DNA of 64,000 nucleotides from Apibacter mensalis (GCF_001418685.1 NZ_LIVM01000002.1:175022-239021); one strand, 5' to 3'; counted from the first letter of the stretch, positions 1 to 7,709 are shown. Translations and numbers: made by a program. Notes: a model not told the origin generated them from the letters alone.

Positions 1-84
1 CCATTTCATATTTCCTTGTTTAACGGGGTTACAGCTCCATAAGGCGAAGCTTACTAAAATTGTTATTATTGTTTTTTTATTCAA
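1..84 (-). CDS. Partial lipoprotein, candidate T6SS immunity protein (3' end beyond window)
   Basis: Only the first 28 codons lie in the window. They encode a basic start (NKK), a hydrophobic stretch and a lipobox ALWSC, which is a typical type II signal peptide; the cysteine is near residue 18. The only start in frame that gives a full signal peptide is a TTG at 84-82, which overlaps the stop codon of the upstream PAAR-like gene, so the two are probably translationally coupled. In T6SS modules the gene straight after a cargo-bearing spike protein often encodes the immunity protein, and a periplasm-facing lipoprotein would suit a periplasmic toxin. That role is inference from position. The rest of the gene is not visible. 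Confidence 0.55.
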   Translation of the reverse strand, partial: MNKKTIITILVSFALWSCNPVKQGNMKW

Positions 85-1468
85 AGGTATCATCCTGTAA
101 AATATATTTTTTAAACAGTCTTTGTAAGGTGGCTTCTGTTATCGACAGATAATCTAAATTTCGAGCCATAATAAGAGCCTGTTTCCAAGTATCTGCTCCC
201 AACCACTCTTTAAAGTCGGGGGTTGTTAATATTTTTATTAAATCATCTACCGGCAATTTTTTCATTTCCTTAGGATTATAGGCATCGGGATGAGTGGCAA
301 AGGCAAATTCTTGAAATCGATCATTATCTAATTCGATATCAGTATAATATTTTTTCATTTTTTTTGCACGAATTTTATCCAAATCATCTTTGTTACATTG
401 ATTACACTGTTCTATTTCTTTCTCGGTTAATTCAAAATTTTTATTAAAATTATTTTCCCATTTTCCCAATGTTTCCCAGTCTTCCGGTAATATCGTATCA
501 TAATTAGCTCTATAAGATTTATTAATCACCCCTTGTTCCATATATTCTTGCAATTTATATCTTGCTTTTACTAACCACTGTTGCCCTCTTTGGGTTAAGG
601 TTGGCATTAAAACTTTAGAGAAGCGCACGCGATATTTATATCCGTAACTGGTAGCAGGGACCGGTTTATATAAACTACCCTTTTTCTTAACTTCTTTGAT
701 TTCCATTTTGTCCATCTCTTCGGTTAAACTTGGTGTCAACCACTCTTTAGCTGTATTAATAAAATCATATTCACTGATTTCTCGCATTTCTCCAAAATAA
801 TAAACCGGAGGCATGTGATTGCATAAACTGTGACGTCTGATAAAATCTTCATATCTGAATTTATAAAACTCACAATTGCCATACTTTCCATGGTTGTAAC
901 TGATAATTACATTTCTATCACAACCGGTTGCAGTTATTTTTTCTACAGTTGGAATGGGTTTTGCAACTGCTGTGTTCGGGGAAGGATTACAACTTATGTA
1001 GGATTCTTTTACTAAAACTCTTTGCTCTTGAACCAGGGTCTTACCTAAATTTTGCCACGGCGTTAAATTGATTACACTTTGACAAGCGGGTTTTTTATCT
1101 CCCCATTTGGGATGGTTGCATAAGCCCGGAAATTGCAGATTAATCATGTTATTTCCGTCGCCTTCTGTAGCACAAATGCGATCTTGTAATAATATTTCGT
1201 TAGAGGTAACCTTTAGTTTTCCTTCTGCTTGTGCGTACGGACAATATAAAATTGCACCATGTATAACCATTTCTCGTTTTTCTTCCGGTAGCCCTTCCTT
1301 GAGGAGCTTATCATTTTCTGCTCTTAATTTATTGGCTATTTCTTCTTTTTGGGCGGTCTCTGTTTTCTCATTTTGTCTTTGCGTACTTTGGGTTAATTCT
1401 TTAGAATCTACCCAAAAACCTTGTTCGGATTCTTCGGCTAAAAAGGTAAATTTCTTTTCTTTGTCCAT
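77..1468 (-). CDS. PAAR-like (DUF4280) T6SS tip protein with C-terminal extension
   Basis: The 463-residue protein has a charged N-terminal region (about 1-65), then a DUF4280 PAAR-like domain (about 66-175) with spaced cysteines (motifs LYCPYA, RICATEGDG, GLCNHPKWG, PACQSV). PAAR-like domains cap the VgrG spike of type VI secretion systems. The remaining ~280 residues match no family I recognise; they include a CNQCN pair near 360 and a conserved-looking FAFATHPDAY segment near 395. Together with the gene order hcp-vgrG-PAAR-lipoprotein, this suggests a spike-borne effector ('evolved' PAAR). It starts 17 bp after vgrG and overlaps the next gene, so it is in the same operon. A toxic activity is inferred, not seen: no catalytic motif can be assigned. 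It could also be a structural adaptor. Confidence 0.75.
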   Translation of the reverse strand: MDKEKKFTFLAEESEQGFWVDSKELTQSTQRQNEKTETAQKEEIANKLRAENDKLLKEGLPEEKREMVIHGAILYCPYAQAEGKLKVTSNEILLQDRICATEGDGNNMINLQFPGLCNHPKWGDKKPACQSVINLTPWQNLGKTLVQEQRVLVKESYISCNPSPNTAVAKPIPTVEKITATGCDRNVIISYNHGKYGNCEFYKFRYEDFIRRHSLCNHMPPVYYFGEMREISEYDFINTAKEWLTPSLTEEMDKMEIKEVKKKGSLYKPVPATSYGYKYRVRFSKVLMPTLTQRGQQWLVKARYKLQEYMEQGVINKSYRANYDTILPEDWETLGKWENNFNKNFELTEKEIEQCNQCNKDDLDKIRAKKMKKYYTDIELDNDRFQEFAFATHPDAYNPKEMKKLPVDDLIKILTTPDFKEWLGADTWKQALIMARNLDYLSITEATLQRLFKKYILQDDTFE

Positions 1469-1485
1469 GAGATTGTTTTTACTTA

Positions 1486-3273
1486 TTAGCCTTTGCTTAT
1501 TTTTACATCATCTCCACCTTGTAAGACAGATAGCGTTGTTCCTCTCATCAGTAAACTGCCTTTTAATGTTTGTATATTTGCATTTCCTGATTCTTGATAA
1601 TAATAATTTCCAATCCTTTCAGCTTTATTGTCAGATATGCTATTGCTCAAATTTTCAGAATAATAATAAGTGTTATGGTTTACTCTTTCAGTTTTATCAT
1701 TTTGTACTGAAACATTCATGTTTTCACCTACTTTTATTGATAAATTTTTTACTACGTTTAAAGTAACGTTACCGTCACCTTCAAACTTTATAAAGCTTCC
1801 TGCTGCATCTTCTTCTTTTATACTGCCTTCGGCATCATTGACAATTCGTTTAGTGCCGCTTCGGGTTTGAAATACTTTCAAATCATTATTTTTAGTATGA
1901 AATCCGCTTTTCTGATTTCCACTGTATAGACTACCTAAAACGATAGGTGCTTCGGCATTATGACCGAAAAAATCCACCCATACCACATGTCCAATTTCTG
2001 GTATTACATGCGCTCCTTGTCCCCCCCCCGAATGTCCTTGCATTAAAGGAACCCACAAGGTACTTTCATGTTCTTCTTGCCAATAAAAGCGAATTTTTAG
2101 TCGGTTTAAAGATTCGGGGTCGTTATTGTCAACCACTATCGCAATTTGATTATCGATATGCGGGTAAGCATTTTCATCCAAATAAGGGGCTATTTTTTGT
2201 TCAAAGGGAATACCTTCACAATGATTGGTATATCCTTCTTCGGTAAAGCTGTGTTCGATTTCTGTGATACGGTAGCTTTCAATGGGTTGAAGTTTATTTT
2301 TTTCTTTAGTCCATGCATTCATTTGCATAGTATCGCCTAAACGGAGACGAGGATTATCGGTTTTAGCTGTGGCTAAAATGGTTGATTCATGACTAAGTTT
2401 TTTACGTTGTACGGCTCTTTCTAATTGTTGAGCATCCCCATAGAATAAATCGGGAGCAGAATAACCCGATTGCGGTTGTATGGAGTATTTTTCTGATGCA
2501 CGAACTGATTTGACATGAAAAAGATTTTTTTGATCAGGATAGTAAAGTTGATTTGATTCTTCTTTTATAACCTTATCGTTACGTAAATCATACCGTTGAC
2601 GGATAAAATGTTGAGGTTTACTGATTACGTTTAAGGAATATTCTTGAAAATCTTCTCCTTCGGATATTTCAGTTCTTATTTGATTGCCTTTACCGAAAAC
2701 CAAATATTCTCCATTATGATACATATATTCACCATATCGCATGGCTAATCGTTTTAAAAACTGAAAATCGGTTTCGTTATAGCATACTGTATAGGGCAGC
2801 ACCTCCGTAGTTTCGGGAGATATAAGTACCTGTAAGCGATTATCTTTATATTTATCGGTAACTGCTGTTACAATTTCTTTCAGCGTTTTATTAACAAAGG
2901 TTTGGCAATTTATGTTCTTATCCATAAGATGTGTAGCTGATTGTCCTTTCAGAATTATATAAGGATATCCATCCTGAACACGATGTTGAACCCCCGTAAT
3001 AACACCTTGAAATATCGCCGTTGTTTCATTAAATCGAATCAAATGCACGGAAAAATAGGTATAGTGCAGGTTTTGGCTATTGGTAAGTGGATAACTATTT
3101 TTTTCGTTAAAGGCTTCACTTGGACATAATATTTCAAAACGATTATGGGTGAGTAACTTTTGCTTGATTTTCACTTGAATATGATTTTCTCGTGAAATTT
3201 CCACTCCATTAATAGTAACTTTTGCATAGGTTTGAAAGGATTCACCTAAAGTAGAACTCCGATATATATTCAT
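1486..3273 (-). CDS. vgrG: Type VI secretion spike protein VgrG
   Basis: This is a 595-residue VgrG of the Bacteroidota T6SS-iii type. The gp27-like base covers about residues 1-370, a gp5-like OB domain about 380-465 (NRLKIRFYW, WVPLMQ, HVIPEIGHVVWVDFFGHNAEAPIVLGS), and a repetitive beta-helix needle rich in V, N, S and I runs to the end. In the T6SS it trimerises at the tip of the Hcp tube and punctures the target membrane. It lies 47 bp after hcp and 17 bp before the PAAR-like gene. The coding strand carries a run of nine G at 2031-2039 (Ser-Gly-Gly-Gly, residue ~412) within the OB domain, very unusual in this AT-rich DNA; one slipped base would remove the needle and tip-binding end. Confidence 0.9.
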   Translation of the reverse strand: MNIYRSSTLGESFQTYAKVTINGVEISRENHIQVKIKQKLLTHNRFEILCPSEAFNEKNSYPLTNSQNLHYTYFSVHLIRFNETTAIFQGVITGVQHRVQDGYPYIILKGQSATHLMDKNINCQTFVNKTLKEIVTAVTDKYKDNRLQVLISPETTEVLPYTVCYNETDFQFLKRLAMRYGEYMYHNGEYLVFGKGNQIRTEISEGEDFQEYSLNVISKPQHFIRQRYDLRNDKVIKEESNQLYYPDQKNLFHVKSVRASEKYSIQPQSGYSAPDLFYGDAQQLERAVQRKKLSHESTILATAKTDNPRLRLGDTMQMNAWTKEKNKLQPIESYRITEIEHSFTEEGYTNHCEGIPFEQKIAPYLDENAYPHIDNQIAIVVDNNDPESLNRLKIRFYWQEEHESTLWVPLMQGHSGGGQGAHVIPEIGHVVWVDFFGHNAEAPIVLGSLYSGNQKSGFHTKNNDLKVFQTRSGTKRIVNDAEGSIKEEDAAGSFIKFEGDGNVTLNVVKNLSIKVGENMNVSVQNDKTERVNHNTYYYSENLSNSISDNKAERIGNYYYQESGNANIQTLKGSLLMRGTTLSVLQGGDDVKISKG

Positions 3274-3320
3274 AGGATGATTTTTTTGAGATTAGTTTGA
3301 CTTTAAATAATTGAGAGATC

Positions 3321-3716
3321 TTAGATCTTCCAGTTTTTTTCATAAACTGATTTAGAATTAAACTTCAGTGTACGTGCTACTATAGTAAAATCTATTTTCA
3401 TGGGAGAAGAGTCCGTAGAATTGAAGGTTTCTTTGAAATCAAGACAGTAGGCTTTATCAAATTCAATATCATAAAGCTTACTCATTCCATCTCGACGATA
3501 AAAAATGATGTTACCCTTTTTAGTACGGTCTTGTGATAAAATCCAGTCAATAAAGTCAGTTTTTCCGTTGCTTTCTATACTTAAATTTATTTCTCCGCCT
3601 GAGGTTTCACCTGTTGGTTTTGAGGTTTTATCTCTTTTTTTTTGGAATGAATAATTGCATTCTAATACTGTATAGATTTCTCCGTCCAATTCTAATTTTG
3701 CTAAAAATGATGACAT
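3321..3716 (-). CDS. tssD: Type VI secretion tube protein Hcp/TssD
   Basis: At 131 residues, this matches the short TssD (Hcp) proteins of Bacteroidota T6SS. It starts MSSFLAKLELDGEIY, contains the ECNYSFQKKRD and TSGGEINLSIES segments, and ends with the KIDFTIVARTLKF strand typical of the family. Hcp forms the hexameric rings stacked into the inner tube that is propelled out of the cell. It is first in the hcp-vgrG-PAAR order on the minus strand. No sheath, baseplate or ClpV genes are in view, so this is either an outlying hcp/vgrG island or the end of a larger cluster beyond the left edge. Confidence 0.88.
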   Translation of the reverse strand: MSSFLAKLELDGEIYTVLECNYSFQKKRDKTSKPTGETSGGEINLSIESNGKTDFIDWILSQDRTKKGNIIFYRRDGMSKLYDIEFDKAYCLDFKETFNSTDSSPMKIDFTIVARTLKFNSKSVYEKNWKI

Positions 3717-4330
3717 AAATACTATATTTTTATTAAAAATTATTCTTCGAATAAGTATCGCAATTTATATGCTCTATATGAAAAATTACTTGTCTTACGC
3801 CCGCCTTTACTTTAAATAAAATAACTTTTATATGTATAAATAACTATAGATTTTCATTATAATTACATACAAATTTTTGCTAAAATAATAAATTATTTAT
3901 AAGTATAAAATAAAGCAATAAGTATATTTATTATTGAATGTTAGATATTAAAAAAACTAATGTTAGGGATAGATGTCATATATTTTATGCTATATATGCT
4001 TAATTAAATTAAGCAGAAACTAACAATAAAACGGTTGTGCAAATTAATAAACTATTAACCGGCAAACATGCTAATACATTTTTTGCTGTATATGCATACT
4101 GATGATCCGACTTTAAGTTATCCCTTTTATTTCTTTAAATTTCTAAATTTACCTCTTCTTTTATAATCATCTGCCTTTCCTTAATCAAATGATTCATCTG
4201 ATTAGTAATTATTTCGGGATATTGTTTAAATGTATAGTTATAGTATTTTAACAACTATTGATTATTAAGAAACAGCTAAAATAAATAACAAGGATAAAGT
4301 GAAAAGATTATTCTCGGTTGTTGTTTGTAG
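3717..4330. other. AT-rich non-coding stretch upstream of hcp
   Basis: No convincing gene lies in these ~610 bases. I looked for a TAnnTTTG element just upstream of hcp and found none. The minus strand at 4254-4135 is open for 39 codons from a TTG (ending in ...IIKEEVNLEI), which could be the decayed end of a former gene. It has no recognisable family and no visible promoter. Confidence 0.4.
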
Positions 4331-4350
4331 TTTGTTTAAGCAGTTTAAAC

Positions 4351-4380
4351 AAAAAAGAGCTACAAATCTATTGTAACTCC
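4351..4380 (-). terminator. Terminator of the tRNA-Lys operon
   Basis: On the minus strand, a stem GAGTTACAA / TTGTAGCTC (one G-U pair, loop of 5) is followed at once by six T. It lies 13 bp after the last tRNA. A second hairpin (arms TTTGTTTAA / TTAAACAAA) sits just beyond, at about 4331-4353. Confidence 0.75.
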
Positions 4381-4392
4381 TTGATTATCAAG

Positions 4393-4465
4393 TGACCCCG
4401 GAGAGGCTCGAACTCTCGACCCACTGATTAAGAGTCAGTTGCTCTACCAACTGAGCTACGGAGTC
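4393..4465 (-). tRNA. tRNA-Lys (anticodon CTT)
   Basis: This is a 73-nt cloverleaf read on the minus strand. The acceptor stem is GACTCCG/CGGGGTC, the D arm GCTCAGTTGGTAGAGC, the anticodon stem ACTGA/TCAGT with loop CTCTTAA (anticodon CTT, codon AAG), and the T-arm has GTTCGAGCC. The discriminator base is A, and CCA is not encoded. It is the last of three lysine tRNAs in one transcription unit. Confidence 0.95.
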
Positions 4466-4511
4466 GTAAACAAAAAAAGCTTGAGATACTCAAGCGCGAA
4501 TTTTCAATATG

Positions 4512-4584
4512 TGACCTGGCTGGGGCTCGAACCCAGGACCCCAACATTAAAAGTGTTGTGCTCTACCAACTGAGCTACCAGGTC
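4512..4584 (-). tRNA. tRNA-Lys (anticodon TTT), copy 2
   Basis: This is a 73-nt cloverleaf with acceptor GACCTGG/CCAGGTC, anticodon stem CAACA/TGTTG, loop CTTTTAA (anticodon TTT, codons AAA/AAG) and T-arm GGTTCGAGCC. CCA is not encoded. The 73-nt gene is identical to the copy at 4633-4705, while the flanks differ, so this is a gene duplication with only the mature sequence kept. Confidence 0.95.
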
Positions 4585-4632
4585 TCCATAACTCATAACA
4601 TTTACATGTTAAATATAAACTAGTTATAAATG

Positions 4633-4705
4633 TGACCTGGCTGGGGCTCGAACCCAGGACCCCAACATTAAAAGTGTTGTGCTCTACCAACTGAGCTACC
4701 AGGTC
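4633..4705 (-). tRNA. tRNA-Lys (anticodon TTT), copy 1
   Basis: This has the same mature sequence as the neighbouring tRNA at 4512-4584, with anticodon TTT, and is first in the minus-strand tRNA operon. Two gene copies for AAA fit the heavy use of that codon in this AT-rich genome. Confidence 0.95.
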
Positions 4706-4749
4706 TTTTTAGTGTTCTAGTGTTTGCTAACCATTTTGTTTAGCGAGTG

Positions 4750-4780
4750 CAAATATACTTACTTTTTTTTGCTATCCAAA
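4750..4780 (-). promoter_or_regulatory. Promoter of the tRNA-Lys operon
   Basis: On the minus strand, TTTG (4780-4777), 19 bp of spacer, then TATATTTG (4757-4750). This matches the primary-sigma promoter of Bacteroidota (TTTG-N19-TAnnTTTG). Transcription would start around 4743, about 38 bases before the first tRNA. Confidence 0.8.
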
Positions 4781-4825
4781 CATTTATAATAAAAAAATCT
4801 CATATTTGTAAAAATTTTAAGTGTA

Positions 4826-5344
4826 ATGATTATTTCTCTACTAGGTTATATGGGATGCGGAAAATCTACCATTGGAAAAAGTTTAGCTAAGACTTTACTC
4901 CTACCTTTTACAGACTTGGATAATTATATTTCTTTTCATGAAAAAAAAACTGTACAACAAATTTTTTCGGAACATGGAGAAATTCATTTCCGCAAAAAGG
5001 AGAAGTATTATTTAAACGAATTGATTAATCAAAATAATGTTGTATTGAGTCTAGGAGGAGGAACGCCAATTTATTATGATAATATGAAATTAATTACTGA
5101 TAAAAGTATCTCGTTTTATTTAAAAATGTCTCCTTCGGAGCTATATGAAAGATTAATTACAGAGAAAAAACATCGGCCTCTTATCTCTCATTTAAATGAT
5201 GAATCCCTAAAAGAATTTATTGCCAAGCATTTATTTGAGCGTTCGGCATTTTATGAACAGGCGGAACATATAATTAGGGTATCTGAAAAAAAACCAGATG
5301 AAATTTGTAAGGAAATTATCCATATTTTACAATCTAAAAAATAA
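4826..5344 (+). CDS. aroK: Shikimate kinase
   Basis: This phosphorylates shikimate to shikimate 3-phosphate with ATP, step five of the chorismate pathway, in the cytosol. Seen in the 172 residues are: Walker A GYMGCGKST at 7-15; the DLD motif at 30-32 that binds Mg and shikimate; the arginine of HFRKKE at 56; the GGGTP loop at 77-81; and a lid region with the arginine of HRPL. The length is normal for a single-domain enzyme. It stands alone, divergent from the tRNA operon and convergent with the S4-domain gene 9 bp away. Confidence 0.93.
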   Translation: MIISLLGYMGCGKSTIGKSLAKTLLLPFTDLDNYISFHEKKTVQQIFSEHGEIHFRKKEKYYLNELINQNNVVLSLGGGTPIYYDNMKLITDKSISFYLKMSPSELYERLITEKKHRPLISHLNDESLKEFIAKHLFERSAFYEQAEHIIRVSEKKPDEICKEIIHILQSKK

Positions 5345-5353
5345 ATAATGAAA

Positions 5354-5731
5354 CTACTCGTCTTCCCATTCCAAAGTATAATCATCCAACTCTCTCCTAT
5401 CTTTTTTGGTGGGCCTACCTAATCCTTTTTGTCTGTAATAATTTTGCGTTTGTGTTCTTGTTTTCATCATTTCAATTTGTTCAGGATCTGTTAAGTCTTT
5501 AATATATAAAGGGACCAATTTAGCGCCTACTCTATTAGGTGGTATTTGAATAACTTGAATTTTATAGTCAATCTGATTTTTTTTAATCTTATATGTTTCT
5601 CCAACTAATACTTCTCTGGAAGGCTTTAACGGAGTATCATCCAAAAATACACGGTTTTTCTTACATTCTTCTGTGGCAATAGCCCTGGTCTTATAAAAAC
5701 GTACACACCATAAAAATTTATCTATTCTCAT
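5354..5731 (-). CDS. Small S4-domain RNA-binding protein (Hsp15-like)
   Basis: Residues 1 to about 60 form an S4 RNA-binding fold (MRIDKFLWCVRFYKTRAIA, then NRVFLDD and LVGETYKI). The tail is basic in the middle (KGLGRPTKKDRRELDD) and acidic at the end. E. coli Hsp15 (HslR), with this layout, rescues stalled 50S subunits carrying peptidyl-tRNA; the same job is a family-based guess here. The length (125) is in the Hsp15 range. It lies convergent with aroK and divergent from the FKBP-like lipoprotein gene. Confidence 0.8.
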   Translation of the reverse strand: MRIDKFLWCVRFYKTRAIATEECKKNRVFLDDTPLKPSREVLVGETYKIKKNQIDYKIQVIQIPPNRVGAKLVPLYIKDLTDPEQIEMMKTRTQTQNYYRQKGLGRPTKKDRRELDDYTLEWEDE

Positions 5732-5803
5732 AGGTTAAAAAAATTGATCCTTAAAATTAAATTTAATTGTAAATTAGCAACTAAATTAACATATTTTATT
5801 TAC

Positions 5804-6502
5804 ATGATTAAGAAATCTTTTTTAGCCGCCTGTTTCTTCTCATTATTATTTTTTGTTTCTTGTGGAAGCGATGATAATAATGTTTCTACTTTATCCGTCG
5901 ATGAGCAAAATACGGCTGATGATATGGCTATTTTAAATTTTTTAAATAATTATTATTTCGATGATCTTGGAAAAGTAACTAAATTTTCTGATACGATTAC
6001 ACCTGACGATAAAGAGCCTTTAAGCAAAAATGCACAAAAATCAACCTCAGGATATTGGATAGTTAAAAATCCTAAAGCGGATCAAGGAATAAACACCGAC
6101 AATATTGCAGACGGCAAAAACAACATACTCATTCATTATTCACTTCAATATTTTGTAGCCGGTGAAGGAGGAAATGGTTATACGACCTTAAATACTTCTT
6201 CAAGTACTATTGATAATTCAGGTGTTGCACAAGAAAATCCATTCTTTTATAAAAAGCCTAAAAACGATACTATTCAAAATGAAAACTATTATGTTATCAG
6301 AGGTATTGTTGACGGTTTAAAAGATTTTAAACCTACCAATAAATCAAAAAATGAACTTTACAATGTCTTACAAGGATTAATCATTGTGCCTTCGCGATTG
6401 GCATACGGAAGAGAATCTAATTATATAAATAGTAAAGATGCTACATTTATATTAAATTTCGAATTATATAAAGTTTGTTCTCAAGATCAAACTTGTAATT
6501 AA
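5804..6502 (+). CDS. FKBP-like outer-membrane lipoprotein
   Basis: I place the start at the ATG at 5804, because it opens a clean lipoprotein signal (MIKKSFLAACFF...FFVSC, Cys20); an in-frame ATG at 5744 would only add 20 residues with no signal character. After the cysteine comes GSDDNN, an acidic patch like the surface-export signal of Flavobacteriia lipoproteins. The C-terminal half resembles FKBP-type peptidyl-prolyl isomerases (GIVDGLKDF, VLQGLIIVPSRLAYGRES, ATFILNFELYKV). Lipid-anchored FKBPs of this kind are common in the group and presumably help fold exported proteins. Several usual active-site aromatics are not evident, so catalytic activity is uncertain. Confidence 0.7.
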   Translation: MIKKSFLAACFFSLLFFVSCGSDDNNVSTLSVDEQNTADDMAILNFLNNYYFDDLGKVTKFSDTITPDDKEPLSKNAQKSTSGYWIVKNPKADQGINTDNIADGKNNILIHYSLQYFVAGEGGNGYTTLNTSSSTIDNSGVAQENPFFYKKPKNDTIQNENYYVIRGIVDGLKDFKPTNKSKNELYNVLQGLIIVPSRLAYGRESNYINSKDATFILNFELYKVCSQDQTCN

Positions 6503-6658
6503 ATTTGATATTTACATATGCATTTTATTTTTACTATGAGTTATTTTATTACTTTCACTAAAATATATACAGAAAGATAATAAAATTATTATGCTGAAAC
6601 CATTTCAAAATGAGGGAATAGTATTGACTTTATAAGATATAAACTCAGGTAATCATAT

Positions 6659-7219
6659 TTAATAAATTTTAGGATTATAGTTTTCAGGGTATTTAGCCAT
6701 TTCCGGTTTATAAAAAATTTCAATTTGATCAAATACCTCTTCTATGGGTTTATCCCCAATGTTAATTATTTTAGATACACCTGTTACTTTATTTTTATAA
6801 TCTGCATAAGCTAAAGCTATAGGTACATTGGCTTGTTTCGCTATATAATAAAATCCTTTTTTCCATTTTAAAGAACGGGAACGTGTTGCTTCCGGAGTAT
6901 TTATTAAAGCCATAGATTCAGAATTTTTAATAAGTTCTGATGAATATTGCACTAAATTATTCCATTGACTTCGATCAACTCCTAAGCAACCTATTGCTTT
7001 AAAGAAAAATCCATACCAAGGTTTGGTATAAGCATCTTTAATCATAACTTTATAAGGAATTTTCAAACACCAAAAACTGGCCAAACAATAATATAAATCC
7101 CAGTTAGAGGTATGTGGAGCACAAATTAATACACATTTTCTTAATTCATAGACAGGTACTTCGTTTTTAAATTTCCATCCCATAACGAACAACATCAAAC
7201 TTCCTAATAATTTTTTCAT
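6659..7219 (-). CDS. PlsC-like lysophospholipid/glycerolipid acyltransferase
   Basis: The 186-residue protein has the HX4D catalytic motif as HTSNWD (H36, D41) and a TPEATRSRS segment in place of the usual FPEGTRSR block; both are hallmarks of the PlsC/LPLAT superfamily. It probably moves an acyl chain onto a lysophospholipid or related lipid at the inner membrane. It is shorter than classic PlsC (~240), like a subgroup widespread in Bacteroidota whose substrate is not settled. In TPEATRSRS an alanine replaces the usual glycine. A tiny ORF and terminator lie just upstream (7246-7366). Confidence 0.75.
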   Translation of the reverse strand: MKKLLGSLMLFVMGWKFKNEVPVYELRKCVLICAPHTSNWDLYYCLASFWCLKIPYKVMIKDAYTKPWYGFFFKAIGCLGVDRSQWNNLVQYSSELIKNSESMALINTPEATRSRSLKWKKGFYYIAKQANVPIALAYADYKNKVTGVSKIINIGDKPIEEVFDQIEIFYKPEMAKYPENYNPKIY

Positions 7220-7245
7220 ATCTTGATTACTTATTGAAACAATTA

Positions 7246-7279
7246 AAAAGTTCAGCTAATAAATCTTAACTGAACTTTT
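7246..7279 (-). terminator. Terminator-like hairpin upstream of the acyltransferase
   Basis: The arms AAAAGTTCAG (7246-7255) and CTGAACTTTT (7270-7279) pair perfectly over 10 bp. On the minus strand the stem runs into a T-rich tract. It ends 26 bp before the acyltransferase start and follows a 21-codon ORF, so it seems to close a separate small transcript. Confidence 0.5.
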
Positions 7280-7300
7280 CACATGTATATAATTTTCTAA

Positions 7301-7366
7301 TTAACTGAACATTGACATTACGTAATCCATAATAACTAACACCATCTTAAAGAGAATTTGTACCAT
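7301..7366 (-). CDS. Candidate 21-residue hydrophobic small protein
   Basis: ATG at 7366-7364, TAA at 7303-7301. The product is 21 residues, mostly hydrophobic with a single D and K, starting MVQILFKMVLVIMDY: it could form one short membrane helix. A-rich sequence (AAAAAGATC) directly precedes the ATG, and a terminator-like hairpin follows 22 bp after the stop. A weak -7-like TAACTTTT lies about 60 bp upstream. The case rests on this arrangement only; the alternative is a non-coding small RNA, or chance. I do not recognise a family. Confidence 0.3.
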   Translation of the reverse strand: MVQILFKMVLVIMDYVMSMFS

Positions 7367-7701
7367 GATCTTTTTATTTTTTTCTGAATTAATTAAAAAC
7401 ACTAAACTAAAAAAGTTATATTCAGGTGCACTACATTATACATGTTATAAAAACCCGAGCTTTAATTATCAGAATCTCTATTATATATATGAACGCCCTA
7501 AATTTTTTGCTAAATTAAAAATTTTCTTTGAATTTAACTTAAATTTATTATAAATATATAAGCTAAATTTTACTTAAGCTTTAAATATCAAGCATTCAAT
7601 CATCTGTTGTAATATAATATTTTTCAATCTCCCTATTCGACCTCTAATTATTTCATTTATCTAAAATATAACAGCTTAAAACCATTTAAATAAAATTATT
7701 T

Positions 7702-7709
7702 TACTTTTG
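7702..7709 (+). promoter_or_regulatory. -7 promoter element (TACTTTTG) for the glycosyltransferase pair
   Basis: TACTTTTG matches TAnnTTTG and ends 17 bp before the ATG of the first glycosyltransferase. No TTG is visible at the -33 distance, so it is a one-element match. Confidence 0.45.

Noticed and set aside
1107-1766. 219-codon plus-strand open frame across the PAAR-like and vgrG genes
   Set aside because: It is antisense to two well-supported genes, has low-complexity composition (runs of S, L, F, C) and no recognisable domain.
4135-4254. 39-codon minus-strand frame from a TTG upstream of hcp
   Set aside because: No ATG, no promoter or terminator of its own and no family. It may be a remnant but cannot be supported as a gene.
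5744-5803. 20-residue N-terminal extension of the FKBP-like lipoprotein
   Set aside because: It would bury a clean lipoprotein signal peptide inside the protein; the ATG at 5804 is the better start.
7365-7553. 62-codon plus-strand open frame between the acyltransferase and glycosyltransferase genes
   Set aside because: Composition is that of random AT-rich sequence (K, N, F, Y, L), with no promoter element or family; its start overlaps the minus-strand candidate small unit.
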